Positions 9,226-18,727 of a stretch of DNA of 64,000 bases are shown here, piece by piece. Position 1 is the stretch's first letter. Every line of letters begins with the position of its first letter. Origin of the DNA: Burkholderiaceae bacterium 26 (GTDB taxonomy: Bacteria > Pseudomonadota > Gammaproteobacteria > Burkholderiales > Burkholderiaceae); NCBI GenBank assembly GCA_000955795.1, contig JYOB01000001.1, positions 270,301 through 334,300 of the forward strand, given 5' to 3'. Both the position numbers and the translations under genes were made by a program. A model generated the notes under the pieces. That model was given only the letters and a program-made list of their open reading frames with translations, was not told the origin of the DNA and ran no database searches.

Positions 9226-10326
9226 TCAGAACAGGCGGTCGAGCCAGCCGTGCGGGTCCGGTGCGCGACCGTTCTGCAGATCGACCAGCGCCGCCTTCAG
9301 CTTGGTCGTCAGCTCGCCCGCCTTGCCATCGCCGATGGTGAAGTTGTGCTTGTGGCCCTTGACCTTGCCGATGGGCGTGACGACCGCTGCAGTGCCGCAG
9401 GCAAAGGCTTCGCGCAGGCGGCCGCTTTGGGCGTCGGCCTGCCATTGGTCGATGGAGTACGGCTCTTCGCGCACGGTCAAGCCCATGCCGCGCGCCAGCG
9501 TGATCAGCGAATCGCGCGTGATGCCGGGCAGGATCGTGCCGGTGAGCGGCGGCGTCTGCAGCGAACCGTCATCGAAGACGAAGAACACGTTCATGCCGCC
9601 CAGCTCTTCAATCCACTTGCGCTCCACCGCATCGAGGAAGACGACCTGGTCGCAGCCCTCGCGGGTGGCTTCGGCCTGGGCGACCAGGCTGGCAGCGTAG
9701 TTGCCGCCGCACTTGGCCTCGCCCGTACCGCCGGGCGCGGCGCGCGTGTAGTTGTCCGACACCCAGATGGTGACGCCCGACGATGCGTCGCCCTTGAAGT
9801 ACGCGCCCACCGGGCAGGCAATCACGCAGAACAGGTATTCGGCCGACGGCTTCACGCCCAGCACCACTTCGGTGGCGATCATGAAGGGGCGCAGGTACAG
9901 CGACGAGCCCTGGCCCGACGGAATCCAGTCGCGATCGAGCTTGACCAGCTCGCGCACGGCCTGCAGGAAGAGATCTTCCGGCAGCGCGGGCATTGCCAGG
10001 CGCTTGGCCGAATTCTGGAAGCGGCGCGCGTTCGCCTCCGGGCGGAACAGCGCACCGCCGCCATCCGGCAGGCGGTAGGCCTTCATGCCCTCGAAGATTT
10101 CCTGCGCGTAGTGCAGCACCAGCGTGGACGGATCGCACTGGATCGGGCCATGCGCGCCGATTTTGGCGTCGTGCCAGCCCTTGCCCTCGGTGTAGCGGAT
10201 GGTGGCCATGTGATCTGTGAATACGCGGCCGAAGGCGGGGTTTTCCAGCAGGCGCGCCCGCTCTTCCGCCGGAACAGGGTTCGGGCGCTTCTCGATCGAA
10301 ATGGCCGATTCGACAACGTTGTTCAT
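9226..10326 (-). CDS. ilvE: Branched-chain amino acid aminotransferase
   Basis: Fold-type IV PLP enzyme, 366 aa, the longer eukaryote/actinobacterial-like form of BCAT. It transfers the amino group from glutamate to the 2-oxo acids of Leu, Ile and Val. The PLP lysine is in GEAKCGGNYA, and TGTILPGITRDS and the EAFACGTAAVVTPIG stretch bind the phosphate. GGAGACGGT directly precedes ATG 10326. The alpha/beta hydrolase gene follows after 7 bp. Confidence 0.92.
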   Translation of the reverse strand: MNNVVESAISIEKRPNPVPAEERARLLENPAFGRVFTDHMATIRYTEGKGWHDAKIGAHGPIQCDPSTLVLHYAQEIFEGMKAYRLPDGGGALFRPEANARRFQNSAKRLAMPALPEDLFLQAVRELVKLDRDWIPSGQGSSLYLRPFMIATEVVLGVKPSAEYLFCVIACPVGAYFKGDASSGVTIWVSDNYTRAAPGGTGEAKCGGNYAASLVAQAEATREGCDQVVFLDAVERKWIEELGGMNVFFVFDDGSLQTPPLTGTILPGITRDSLITLARGMGLTVREEPYSIDQWQADAQSGRLREAFACGTAAVVTPIGKVKGHKHNFTIGDGKAGELTTKLKAALVDLQNGRAPDPHGWLDRLF

Positions 10327-10714
10327 ACCGTCTCCAAGGGTGCAGGGGGGCACAAAAATGCCCAAACCGCTATTTTGCGCCAACGGCGATGCAATTTGGT
10401 TGCGTATTCACGCACATACGGTATTGCAGGCGGCGGAAAAACAATGCGGTTGGACGAGCCGCCCACGGGCATCAACCGCCGTAGCTCCATGGCCGAGACG
10501 CCGCCTGACTGAGGGGGAATACCGCACTGGAATAGCGCCGTCGCCGGGGGCATTCGCGCGCCTGCCGGAACGGGCGCCAGAAGGCTTGATGGGCGGGCAT
10601 CACCCCTGCGGGACTTGAAACCCTATGGTACGGTTGACGGAATGAATGTCATGACCCGCCATCCCCTGCTGGTGCATGGCGGCACAACGGTGCCGCCAAG
10701 GAGCGTTGCGCACC
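10327..10714. other. Intergenic region between ilvE and a basic coiled-coil gene
   Basis: 388 bp between divergently read genes. It should hold both promoters. I see no clear operator, riboswitch or terminator; a frame running in from the left over 10384-10512 is a shadow of antisense coding. Confidence 0.4.
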
Positions 10715-11146
10715 ATGAGTGATGCGAAACGCGATTCGCGTCGCCAGATCCACGCCGAAAAAGTTGCCGCCAGCCGAGCATTGCGCCTGAGCGTGCCGGC
10801 AGAGGCGCGGCCCGCGCCGGTGAGCCGAAAAGACTGGCTTCGGCAACGGAAGGAGCAACTGCAGGCCGCCCGCGTTGCCGCCAAACAGCGACGCGATCTA
10901 CTCAAGGCAGAAATCCTCTCGGCCGCACAGGAAGTTGCCCGCGAAGAGCGGGTGGCCGCGCGGCTGGAAGCCGAACGCGTCAAGGCGGAAACCAAGTCTG
11001 CCAGCGTGCATGCCAAGGAAGACGCACGTGCTGCGGCCAAGTTCGAGCGCAGCAAGCCAGGCCGGTCAACGTCAAAGCGCAAGACGCTCGGGACGGGAAA
11101 GCGCAAATTGGTCTCTTACGCCGATCTCCTGCGCATGCGCGGATGA
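10715..11146 (+). CDS. Basic Lys/Arg/Ala-rich hypothetical protein
   Basis: 143 aa, almost wholly charged. Long runs of RKEQLQAARVAAKQRR and AREERVAARLEAERVK type suggest one extended helix or coiled coil with strong positive charge. It could bind nucleic acid, but no family is recognised. AAGGAG lies 11 nt before ATG 10715; an earlier ATG at 10676 is possible. Confidence 0.65.
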   Translation: MSDAKRDSRRQIHAEKVAASRALRLSVPAEARPAPVSRKDWLRQRKEQLQAARVAAKQRRDLLKAEILSAAQEVAREERVAARLEAERVKAETKSASVHAKEDARAAAKFERSKPGRSTSKRKTLGTGKRKLVSYADLLRMRG

Positions 11147-11174
11147 GGCCTGACCCACGCAGCGCCAGCAATCG

Positions 11175-12593
11175 TTAGCGCGCCTGCACAGCCTTCACTT
11201 CTACGTTCTTGGCATGGAGCGGCGCGGGCTTGGCATCGAGCCTGCGAAAAATCCACGCAGAAAACACGGTCACGACGCCCATGGTGAAGAACGCCAGCCG
11301 ATACGCCGGCGCGGCCACACCGAGCTTGACCGAGAAAAGGCTGACAAGCCCGCCCCCGATCGATACGCCCAGGCCGATTGCGAGCATCTGCACCATCGAG
11401 AACAAGCTGTTGCCGCTGCCGGCATCCTGGTGCGACAAGCCTTTGAGCGTGATGCTGTTCATGGCTGCAAACTGCATCGAATTCGCCCATCCAAACACCG
11501 ACAGTTGCACGATCGATAGCGCCAGCGGCCAGCCCGGCGCCATGGCCGCAAACGAGGCAATCGAGACACCGACGACCCACGTGTTGACTTGCAGGAAGAC
11601 GTCATATCCGAACCGGTTCACAAGCGGGACAACCCAGCGCTTGGCGAGCATGCCGGCAATGGCAATGGGCAATAGCAGCAACCCCGAATGGAACGGCGAA
11701 TACCCAAGCTGCAACTGGAACAGCAGCGGTAACAGAAATGGCACGGCGCCAGAACCGATGCGGCAAAACAGGTTGCCGACCAGCCCAATGCTGAAGTTCG
11801 GTTCGCGAAAGAGCGCAAGCTGGAACAGCGGTGCCACTCGCCGCCTTGCGTGCGGAATATAAAGCAGCGCGCTGACGATACTCACGGCGATCAGCGCCAC
11901 GCTCCACGGGCTATGCGCACCGTTTTCGAGCGCCAGCGAGAAAGCCACCATGCACAACGACAGCAGCCCGCAGCCAAGCCAATCGAATGGCGCCACGGCC
12001 CGCACGGCGTCTTGCGGCAGATAGCGCCGTACCGCAAACAGACCGACGAAACCCACCGGCACGTTGATCAGGAAAATCCAGTGCCACGAGACATCCTGCA
12101 CAAGCCAACCGCCCAGGGCGGGCCCCAGGAGCGGACCAACCTGCCCCGCCACCGACACGAAGGCCAACGCTGCGATGTACTGCTCGCCCGGAATGTTGCG
12201 CAGCACCGCCAGCCGGCCGATCGGCAACAGCATCGATCCGCCAATCCCCTGCAGCACACGTGCGATCACCAGTTGCGGCAGCGTGTGTGCCGTTGCACAG
12301 AACACCGAACCGAGAACAAAAATCAGGATCGCGATGAAATAGACGCGCCGCGTACCGAACTTGTCCGCCAGCCACCCTGATGCTGGCGTCAGCATGGCCA
12401 TGGTCAGCGTGTAGGCCACCACCACCGATTTCAGGTCGAGCGGCTTTTCACCGAGGCTGCGTGCCATCGATGGCAGCGCAGTATTGACGATCGTTGTGTC
12501 CAGCGCCTGCATGAAGAAGCCGGCAAAGACAATCCACAGCATGGCCTTCTGCGAGGCGCTCTGTGGGGCGGGGGAAGTTGAAGCGGTGTGCAT
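11175..12593 (-). CDS. MFS transporter, DHA2 (14-TM drug/H+ antiporter) family
   Basis: 472 aa with about 14 hydrophobic segments. The family motifs are ALDTTIVNTALPSMA in helix 1, WLADKFGTRRV in the first cytoplasmic loop and GPALGGWL in helix 5 (motif C of antiporters). EmrB/QacA-like proteins export drugs or metabolites. It is divergent from a LysR gene across 123 bp that contains an inverted repeat, so it is probably controlled by that regulator. Confidence 0.88.
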   Translation of the reverse strand: MHTASTSPAPQSASQKAMLWIVFAGFFMQALDTTIVNTALPSMARSLGEKPLDLKSVVVAYTLTMAMLTPASGWLADKFGTRRVYFIAILIFVLGSVFCATAHTLPQLVIARVLQGIGGSMLLPIGRLAVLRNIPGEQYIAALAFVSVAGQVGPLLGPALGGWLVQDVSWHWIFLINVPVGFVGLFAVRRYLPQDAVRAVAPFDWLGCGLLSLCMVAFSLALENGAHSPWSVALIAVSIVSALLYIPHARRRVAPLFQLALFREPNFSIGLVGNLFCRIGSGAVPFLLPLLFQLQLGYSPFHSGLLLLPIAIAGMLAKRWVVPLVNRFGYDVFLQVNTWVVGVSIASFAAMAPGWPLALSIVQLSVFGWANSMQFAAMNSITLKGLSHQDAGSGNSLFSMVQMLAIGLGVSIGGGLVSLFSVKLGVAAPAYRLAFFTMGVVTVFSAWIFRRLDAKPAPLHAKNVEVKAVQAR

Positions 12594-12653
12594 GTGAATC
12601 CTGGAATGCTGTCCGGAAAGCGCCGGACATCACCCGCAATGCTACCGATGGAT

Positions 12654-12686
12654 AGTCAATCGGGAACCCCTCTAGAGACGTTGACT
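12654..12686. promoter_or_regulatory. Inverted repeat between MFS and LysR genes
   Basis: AGTCAA (12654-12659) and TTGACT (12681-12686) form a perfect 6-bp inverted repeat separated by 21 bp, in the 123-bp divergent gap. The position suits a LysR-type autoregulatory site. Confidence 0.4.
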
Positions 12687-12716
12687 GTTATCGGAAAACC
12701 CAATGACAATGCCGGC

Positions 12717-13574
12717 ATGCTCAATCCTGTCTGGATTCAAACCTTCGCCACGGTGGCCGCCGCACATAGCTTTACGGAGGCCGGGCGCCAGCTTGACTTG
12801 TCACAATCGTCGGTCAGCGATCACATCCGCCGGCTCGAGCAAAGCGTGAACCGGCGGTTATTTGTGCGCGACACCCATTCGGTGTCGCTCACGCCCGACG
12901 GCGAGGCCCTGCTCGTTCACGCGAAGTTGATCCTCGAATCCCTGGCGCGCGCCGAGTTGCAGTTCAGTGCGCCCCGGCTGCAGGGCCGTGTCCGGCTGGG
13001 CTCTTCGGAAGACTTGGCGCAGGGGCCGCTGCCCAATCTGCTTGCCGCTTTCCGGGCCACGCACCCGGATGTCGAGCTTGAGATCACGATGGGGATGACC
13101 AGCAAGCTGTACGAAGGCATCGAAGACGGCTCGCTTGACCTGATTGTCGGCAAGCGCCGCGAAGGCGGCCGACGCGGTGTCCCGCTATTCCGAGGGCAGC
13201 TCGAATGGCTGGCGCGGCCCGGTACCGTGGTCGACGTGAGTCAGCCGCTGCCGCTCATCCTCGTCAACGAGCCGAGCGTGACCCGCGCAATCGTGCTGGA
13301 CACGCTGGCCGCGGCGGGTTGGCTGTGGCGCGTGGTCTGCACCAGCAGCAGTCATTCCGGGTGTATTGCGGCCGCACGCGGCGGCCTGGGGATTACCGTG
13401 CGTGCGCAGAACCTGGCCGGCGGCGGGCTGGTACCGCCCGTCAATGGCGATGTCCTGCCGCCTCTGCCGGCAATCGAATTCATTACGTTGTCTGCGCGGC
13501 GCTTGAGCAAGCCTGCGGAGACGCTCTTGCAGCTCATCCGCAAGAGCGACCTGCGCGCCGGGCGGACGGACTGA
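12717..13574 (+). CDS. LysR family transcriptional regulator
   Basis: 285 aa. The N-terminal winged helix (TFATVAAAHSFTEAGRQL, then QSSVSDHIRRLE) is followed by a periplasmic-binding-like effector domain. ATG 12717 (MLNPVWIQTF) is the start that places the helix-turn-helix in the normal position. Divergent from the DHA2 exporter gene, its likely target. Confidence 0.88.
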   Translation: MLNPVWIQTFATVAAAHSFTEAGRQLDLSQSSVSDHIRRLEQSVNRRLFVRDTHSVSLTPDGEALLVHAKLILESLARAELQFSAPRLQGRVRLGSSEDLAQGPLPNLLAAFRATHPDVELEITMGMTSKLYEGIEDGSLDLIVGKRREGGRRGVPLFRGQLEWLARPGTVVDVSQPLPLILVNEPSVTRAIVLDTLAAAGWLWRVVCTSSSHSGCIAAARGGLGITVRAQNLAGGGLVPPVNGDVLPPLPAIEFITLSARRLSKPAETLLQLIRKSDLRAGRTD

Positions 13575-13587
13575 ACAACGTTCAGCG

Positions 13588-14772
13588 TTACGAGAACACA
13601 GCCTCGTCGACTTGCCCGGCAGGCTGCGCGACTTCAAGCCGATTGCCGCCCAGCGATTTGGCACGGTAGAGCGCCTTGTCTGCAGCAGCCAGACCATCCG
13701 CCAGCGACGGCAGATCGGCGTCGAACTGAGCCATGCCAATGCTGACTGTCGCCAGAATGCCGGCGCTGTCGCTGCGGCGTTGAACCGCCTCCGCGAAACA
13801 CTTGGCCACAGCCTCGCCCCGCGTTCTGGCATGGCGGGCGTCGTCGCCCGACAGCAACGCGGCGAATTCCTCGCCGCCAATGCGCGCAAGCATTACGCCG
13901 GGGCCAAGCACACCCTGCGCGATTTCCGCAAACACCTTGAGAACGGTGTCGCCAGCCTGGTGCCCGTGGCGGTCGTTGATGGACTTGAACCGATCCAGAT
14001 CGAACACGAGCATGGCGATGGGGCGGTGGCTGCCAACGCCTCCGATCAGGCGTTCGCCCCGTTCGAAGAACCAGCGGCGATTGCCAAGGCGGGTCAGGTA
14101 GTCCGTCTGCGACTCGCTCAGAAGCTGGCCGTGTGCCTCGTCCCGAATGAGCTTCAGCAACGTCATCGGCAACACCATCGCGTACAAGACGCCCTCGATC
14201 ATCGTCAACTTGCTGGCCAATGGCTGCATGGCCGGCCCGAATGCGGACACCAGCCAGGGCAGCGCGAGCCCGCGGGCGAGGTAGAGCGCGGCATGCAGGG
14301 TCGTCACCATCACCACGAGTTGTCGCGGGCGCAGCGGCTTCATGGTGTCGCATCGCCACATTTCCCGGGCCGTCATCGCACTGACCAACGCAATCGGAAT
14401 CGCGCTGACGTAGTTCCAGACGATGCCTTGCCACTGCGCGCCCCAGATCGCCCAGACCAGGGCCATGCCGATGAGCACGCCGGCTGCGGCGCCGCGATAC
14501 TGCTGTCCGTTCAGCGCCGCCACGCCCGACAGCACGAGTAAGTAACCGCACAGCATGATCAGGTTGCAGAGTGCGGCGCCCGTCGCGCCCGGCACTACGT
14601 GGCGGAACAGCACGGCCGTGCACCCGAGCGAGAGCGTCGCAAACCCGGCCGCCAGCAGGCGCAACGCCTTGCTGCGGCGGGGGTTGGTCCGATGCTCCCA
14701 AAACAGCATTCCAGCGCTGGCGAGCAGGATTCCGACGGCAAGGAGATAAAGGGTAAGAAGATCGACGTACAT
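13588..14772 (-). CDS. Membrane-bound diguanylate cyclase (GGDEF)
   Basis: 394 aa. Residues 1-205 contain about seven hydrophobic helices, a membrane sensor region; residues 225-380 form a GGDEF domain that makes c-di-GMP from two GTP. The active loop reads ARIGGEEFAALL, and DLDRFKSINDRHGH carries the metal-binding Asp and substrate residues. The inhibitory RxxD I-site expected just upstream of GGEEF is absent (GPGVML), so product inhibition may be lost. No EAL domain follows. Confidence 0.9.
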   Translation of the reverse strand: MYVDLLTLYLLAVGILLASAGMLFWEHRTNPRRSKALRLLAAGFATLSLGCTAVLFRHVVPGATGAALCNLIMLCGYLLVLSGVAALNGQQYRGAAAGVLIGMALVWAIWGAQWQGIVWNYVSAIPIALVSAMTAREMWRCDTMKPLRPRQLVVMVTTLHAALYLARGLALPWLVSAFGPAMQPLASKLTMIEGVLYAMVLPMTLLKLIRDEAHGQLLSESQTDYLTRLGNRRWFFERGERLIGGVGSHRPIAMLVFDLDRFKSINDRHGHQAGDTVLKVFAEIAQGVLGPGVMLARIGGEEFAALLSGDDARHARTRGEAVAKCFAEAVQRRSDSAGILATVSIGMAQFDADLPSLADGLAAADKALYRAKSLGGNRLEVAQPAGQVDEAVFS

Positions 14773-15051
14773 CCGGATATCAAAACAGGGCGCCGAGCAT
14801 GGCGGCGCGCGCTCCGGATTTTACGTGGGAATATCGTCGCGCATGGGGCGCGGCAGCTCCCTCCCTACGGGGGTGAGCGCGGTATCACTGGCAGCGAAAC
14901 ACCAGAAATGGCGCCCAAAAGCCGGAGTGCCTCCTGCCCGCGCCCCGTCGAGCGCGCACAAGCGCGCGCAAGCACGACGCAGCATCGAACAGGCACCGCC
15001 GTCAATTCGCGCCAGGCTGGCCGGATGCTGCGGGATACCGAGCGGCAAGCG

Positions 15052-15417
15052 CTATCTGCTCGCTTTCAGCCTCGACACAAGCAGTGCATATTTTTCCGGC
15101 GAGGTATCAGCCAACGCGGCTTCGCGCGTGGACGGCGTGTCGTCATACGGCACCGGCTCGGCAAACTGGCTCACTGTCAGATCCCACATCTTGCCGTCGA
15201 TCCGGTTGTAGAAGTGCGTGCCGCCTGGCGTCTGCGTCGTGAGGATGTCTCCACCGAAATAGTCCTGCACGACAAGCGAAGTCACGCTGCAATGATTCTG
15301 CGCCGGATTTGACGGTGACCACGCATTGGTCGGGCTCGATGTATCTGCGGACCACACGTTCGAGAGCGCTCGGTACAGATCGAGGGGCATTGCGAAAGGG
15401 GGCGACATGGCTGGCAT
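15052..15417 (-). CDS. YunG-like protein
   Basis: 121 aa, cytoplasmic. The core NHCSVTSLVVQDYFGG, then GTHFYNRIDGKMWDLTVSQF, matches the YunG-like family, whose Cys...His...Asp order suggests a papain/transglutaminase-like fold; activity is unknown. ATG 15417 has AGGAAG 5 nt upstream and is better than ATG 15435. Upstream on the same strand lie a terminator and a His-rich leader ORF, suggesting attenuation. Confidence 0.7.
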   Translation of the reverse strand: MPAMSPPFAMPLDLYRALSNVWSADTSSPTNAWSPSNPAQNHCSVTSLVVQDYFGGDILTTQTPGGTHFYNRIDGKMWDLTVSQFAEPVPYDDTPSTREAALADTSPEKYALLVSRLKASR

Positions 15418-15500
15418 TTGATCTTCCTGTTTCATCGATAGGGAAGCGGCGGTTGAATCGAGGTTGGATACCCCGGTTGATGCGACAGCGGATGGAACGC

Positions 15501-15538
15501 GCAAAAAACAAAAAGCCCCGTCGATGTCGGCGGGGCTT
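15501..15538 (-). terminator. Rho-independent terminator upstream of the YunG-like gene
   Basis: On the minus strand AAGCCCCG...CGGGGCTT forms a stem (15513-15538) followed by TTTTTGTTTTTT. It lies 25 nt after the stop of the small His-rich ORF and about 95 nt before the YunG-like start, the layout of an attenuator. Confidence 0.75.
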
Positions 15539-15562
15539 CGGTGCGCATGGTGTTGCGGATTG

Positions 15563-15649
15563 CTAATGCGTGCACGTCCCCAGCGGCCGTCCCCAATGGG
15601 CATGCGCGTGATGCTGGATCGCAATGGTGAGGGACGTGTGGACTTGCAT
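15563..15649 (-). CDS. Putative His-rich leader peptide, 28 aa
   Basis: A short frame ending ...QHHAHAHWGRPLGTCTH with six His and one Trp, then a stop and a strong terminator. CACGTCCC (15573-15580) and GGGACGTG (15631-15638) can form an 8-bp stem across the ORF, so alternative pairings are possible. Its ribosome site is weak (GGAAGG is far upstream). It resembles amino-acid attenuation leaders. The 404-bp gap 15418-15821 otherwise shows only the GST promoter area. Confidence 0.4.
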   Translation of the reverse strand: MQVHTSLTIAIQHHAHAHWGRPLGTCTH

Positions 15650-15821
15650 AGGGACGAGTGTGCCTTCCGGCGTGAGGCGCGTCAACGAATGTCGATTGAC
15701 CTTTGACGCCGGCGTGCACATGCTTGGCACGCAACGTGGTGGAGTCTTCCGTTCTACTGAAAACCAACCGCAGGTGCCACAGCCTCCACGAGTGGCGCCA
15801 GACACGCATCGGAGCGCATGC

Positions 15822-16475
15822 ATGATCCCCACCATTACCGCTTTTGAACGCTCGCCCGATGGCGGCAAGGGACTGGCGCGCGACACACGTGTCCGCTGGG
15901 CGCTAGAAGAAGCGGGCCAGCCCTATGACGTCCGGCTGGTTTCGTTCCAGGCGATGAAAGCGCCTCCGCACCTGAGCCTGCATCCGTTCGGCCAGATTCC
16001 TACCTACGAAGAAGGCGACCTCGCCCTGTTCGAGACAGGCGCAATCGTCTTCCATATCGCCGAGCGGCATACATCTTTATTACCAAACGATAACAATGCC
16101 AGGGCGCGGGCGATCACGTGGATGTTTGCGGCGCTCAACACCGTCGAACCGCCGATTCTTGAACTCGTTACTGCAAAGTTCCAGGAGGGCGACAAGCCGT
16201 GGACCGCTGAGCGCTTGCCGTTGATCATGGATCGCATCCGCCGTCGGCTGGATCAACTTTCTGCGCGCCTGGGCGATGCGGATTGGCTCGATGGTGCATT
16301 CAGCGCTGGGGACTTGTTGATGGTGTCCGTACTGCTCCGGCTGCGGCCCTCGGGCCTTCTGGACGAATTCCCGAGCCTGGCCGCCTATGTCGCGCGCGGT
16401 GAAGCGCGGCCCGCTTACCAGCGCGCGTTCGAGGCGCAGCTGGCGGTGTTTACCGGCACACCGCCAGCCGGCTGA
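15822..16475 (+). CDS. Glutathione S-transferase family protein
   Basis: 217 aa. The N-terminal thioredoxin-like domain has the cis-Pro motif FGQIPTYEEGDLALFETGAI with the ES/ET-type Glu-Thr that contacts glutathione. The C-terminal helical domain carries DWLDGAFSAGDLLMVSVL, the conserved N-capping Asp box. GGAG lies 8 nt before ATG 15822. The electrophile substrate is unknown. Convergent with rdgC, 6 bp apart. Confidence 0.87.
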   Translation: MIPTITAFERSPDGGKGLARDTRVRWALEEAGQPYDVRLVSFQAMKAPPHLSLHPFGQIPTYEEGDLALFETGAIVFHIAERHTSLLPNDNNARARAITWMFAALNTVEPPILELVTAKFQEGDKPWTAERLPLIMDRIRRRLDQLSARLGDADWLDGAFSAGDLLMVSVLLRLRPSGLLDEFPSLAAYVARGEARPAYQRAFEAQLAVFTGTPPAG

Positions 16476-16481
16476 CGAAGC

Positions 16482-17405
16482 TCAGGCCGCTTTGGCCTGT
16501 TGCACAGCGTCGAGCTGATCGCCGCCAAGACTGTCGACCAGGTCGGTCAGCATCCGCGCCAACTCGCCGGTCATCAGTGCGACATCGGAGTCGAAGCGTT
16601 CGTCGTCGTTCTGGGCGGTGGGGTCTTCGGCTTCCTTGATCACGTCAAGCGGCGTCACGCGCTTGATCAGGAGCGACGGCGTCAGCACGAAGGAGACCCG
16701 ATCGTCCCAGGTCATGGCAAGGCGCATGCATTGTTTGCCGGCTTCGATATGCCGGCGCATGTCTTCCGCTTCGAGCGCGTGGCCGACGTATCGCACCGTG
16801 GCACCGCCCTCGCCCGTCGAGCGCAGCTCCGCGTCTTGGTCTACGGTAAAACCGCCGGGCGCCTCTCCAGAGAGCAGCCACTCCGTCATCGCGGCAACCG
16901 GCGAATGCGCCACGTGCACGTTCGTGAGCGGCAATTGATCGATCGACTTCACGAGCAGGCCGCGCACGTCGTCGGCAACCGCCTGCGAGGCCGCATCGAT
17001 CACGAGCCAGCCGTTTGCGGTATCGATCCAAACCCGGGTATCGCGCCGAATGCTGAACGCGCGCGGCAGCAGTTCGTCGGTCACCTGCTCCTTGAGTTCG
17101 CGCAGTTGCTTTCGGCCGGGCTTGAAGCCCTGCTGCTCCTCAACCTCAAGCGCGCGGGCTTTGGTCGCCTGATTGATGACGGACGCCGGCAGCAGCTTCT
17201 TTTCCGCGCGAAAGGTCAGCAGCATCTGGCCGTTGTTCGAATACACGAGCGCGCCGTCATCCCGCGGCGATGCCCAGCCGGAGGTCTGCTTTTCTACACT
17301 GTTGCCCGGTTGAAACGCGTGAGGCGCCAGCCACTTTTCAAGCTGGTCAGGGGTAACGGCCCAAGGTGCCGGCAGGCGATGAAGCTGAAGGTTTTTGAAC
17401 CACAT
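16482..17405 (-). CDS. rdgC: Recombination-associated protein RdgC
   Basis: 307 aa. The start [11 protein letters not shown] and the phrase [16 protein letters not shown] are characteristic of RdgC, a ring-forming DNA-binding protein that restrains RecA filament formation. Length equals the family norm. The family start MWFKN fixes ATG 17405; no extension is needed. Confidence 0.96.
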   Translation of the reverse strand: MWFKNLQLHRLPAPWAVTPDQLEKWLAPHAFQPGNSVEKQTSGWASPRDDGALVYSNNGQMLLTFRAEKKLLPASVINQATKARALEVEEQQGFKPGRKQLRELKEQVTDELLPRAFSIRRDTRVWIDTANGWLVIDAASQAVADDVRGLLVKSIDQLPLTNVHVAHSPVAAMTEWLLSGEAPGGFTVDQDAELRSTGEGGATVRYVGHALEAEDMRRHIEAGKQCMRLAMTWDDRVSFVLTPSLLIKRVTPLDVIKEAEDPTAQNDDERFDSDVALMTGELARMLTDLVDSLGGDQLDAVQQAKAA

Positions 17406-17579
17406 GGGAGTACGGGCAAAGTGCGCGATTCTAAATGATGGCGGCCCCCTCCCCCCAATGGCCGATGTCTGGCCCGGCGTGCGCGGCACGTTCGGCTGGC
17501 GCCGGTACTAATATGCAGGTCTTGACGCCGGCATCCGTTGATGACCGTTCGGGCGTCGCATTCGAGCTGGAGACAAACG

Positions 17580-18242
17580 ATGACACGCGTTCGCGTTGCG
17601 GGCTTCACCATCTCGCTTGACGGATACGGCGCAGGTCCGGATCAGGACATCAACAATCCGCTCGGCATTGGCGGGACAGAACTGCACACGTGGCTCGTCA
17701 CGACGCGCACGTTCCAGCACGCCCTGCTTGGCAAGGACGGCGGCACCACCGGCGTTGACAATGATTTTGCCGCCCGCAGTTTTCAGAACGTTGGGGCGTG
17801 GATTCTCGGGCGAAACATGTTCGGCCCCATTCGCGGGGATTGGCCCGACGACAACTGGAAAGGCTGGTGGGGTGACAACCCGCCGTATCACGTTCCCGTT
17901 TTCGTGTTGACCCACTACGCGCGTGCGCCCATCGAGATGGAGGGCGGCACGACATTCCACTTCATCACAGGCGGCGCTCGAGAAGCGCTCGACCGTGCCT
18001 GCGAGGCCGCCGGCGGGAAAGATGTACGCATCGGCGGTGGGGCAGGCACCATCCGACAGTACCTTCGCGAGGGCCTCATCGATGAACTGCACATTGCGAT
18101 CTCGCCGATCTTGCTCGGCCGTGGGGAACCTCTCTTCGAAGGAATTGATTTGCGAGCGCTGGGTTATACGTGTGTTGAATCCGTAGCGTCGGAAAACGCA
18201 ACGCATGTTGTTCTGCGGCGCCCGCACCGTACGAACATCTGA
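17580..18242 (+). CDS. Dihydrofolate reductase-family (RibD C-terminal-like) protein
   Basis: 220 aa. FTISLDGYGAGPDQ at the N-terminus, a GRNMFGP segment, and VRIGGGAGTIRQYLREGLIDELHI with SPILLGRGEPLF are the NADPH-binding pattern of DHFR/RibD-C-like stand-alone reductases. GGAG is 8 nt before ATG 17580. The substrate is unknown. A run of three same-strand small genes follows with short gaps. Confidence 0.85.
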   Translation: MTRVRVAGFTISLDGYGAGPDQDINNPLGIGGTELHTWLVTTRTFQHALLGKDGGTTGVDNDFAARSFQNVGAWILGRNMFGPIRGDWPDDNWKGWWGDNPPYHVPVFVLTHYARAPIEMEGGTTFHFITGGAREALDRACEAAGGKDVRIGGGAGTIRQYLREGLIDELHIAISPILLGRGEPLFEGIDLRALGYTCVESVASENATHVVLRRPHRTNI

Positions 18243-18264
18243 ACGGACGATGACAGGACGAACC

Positions 18265-18690
18265 ATGACTGAGCACGACGCAAAACTGCACGGTAGCTGG
18301 CGATTGGTGTCTTTCGAGACCGAGATGCAAGAGACAAAGGAGCGCACGCAGCCCTGGGGCGCGGATCCCAAAGGGTCGCTGATCTTCGGTGCGGATGGGC
18401 GCCTCATGGTGCTTCTCACCGCAAAGGTGCGGGAGCCCGGCAATACAGACGAGAAACTGCTGGCGCTATTCCGTACGGTGATGGCCTATACGGGGCGGTA
18501 TCGGGTCGAGGGGGACCGGTTCATCACAAAGGTGGATGCATCCTGGAATGAAGCCTGGACTGGCACGGAGCAGGAACGGTTCTACACGCTCGACGCAGAC
18601 ACACTTGAGGTCCACACAGCGTGGATGCCGAACCCGCTGGTTTCCGAAAATCCAATGGGAAGAGGTGTGCTGCGTTTCAAGCGCGAATAA
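18265..18690 (+). CDS. Lipocalin-like domain protein
   Basis: 141 aa. The opening LHGSWRLVSFE and the later GRYRVEGDRFITKVDASWNEAWTG, ending RGVLRFKRE, match the lipocalin-like beta-barrel family seen as small cytoplasmic proteins in soil bacteria. No signal peptide. Lies 22 bp after the reductase gene and 37 bp before the YdeI-like gene, probably one transcript. Confidence 0.7.
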   Translation: MTEHDAKLHGSWRLVSFETEMQETKERTQPWGADPKGSLIFGADGRLMVLLTAKVREPGNTDEKLLALFRTVMAYTGRYRVEGDRFITKVDASWNEAWTGTEQERFYTLDADTLEVHTAWMPNPLVSENPMGRGVLRFKRE

Positions 18691-18727
18691 CCTCCCCTGG
18701 CAACTTGACGGTGAGTGATCTAGCGAG

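Noticed and set aside
15432-15809. 125-residue minus-strand frame over the attenuator region
   Set aside because: Would read through the terminator and leader ORF; no domain or ribosome site.
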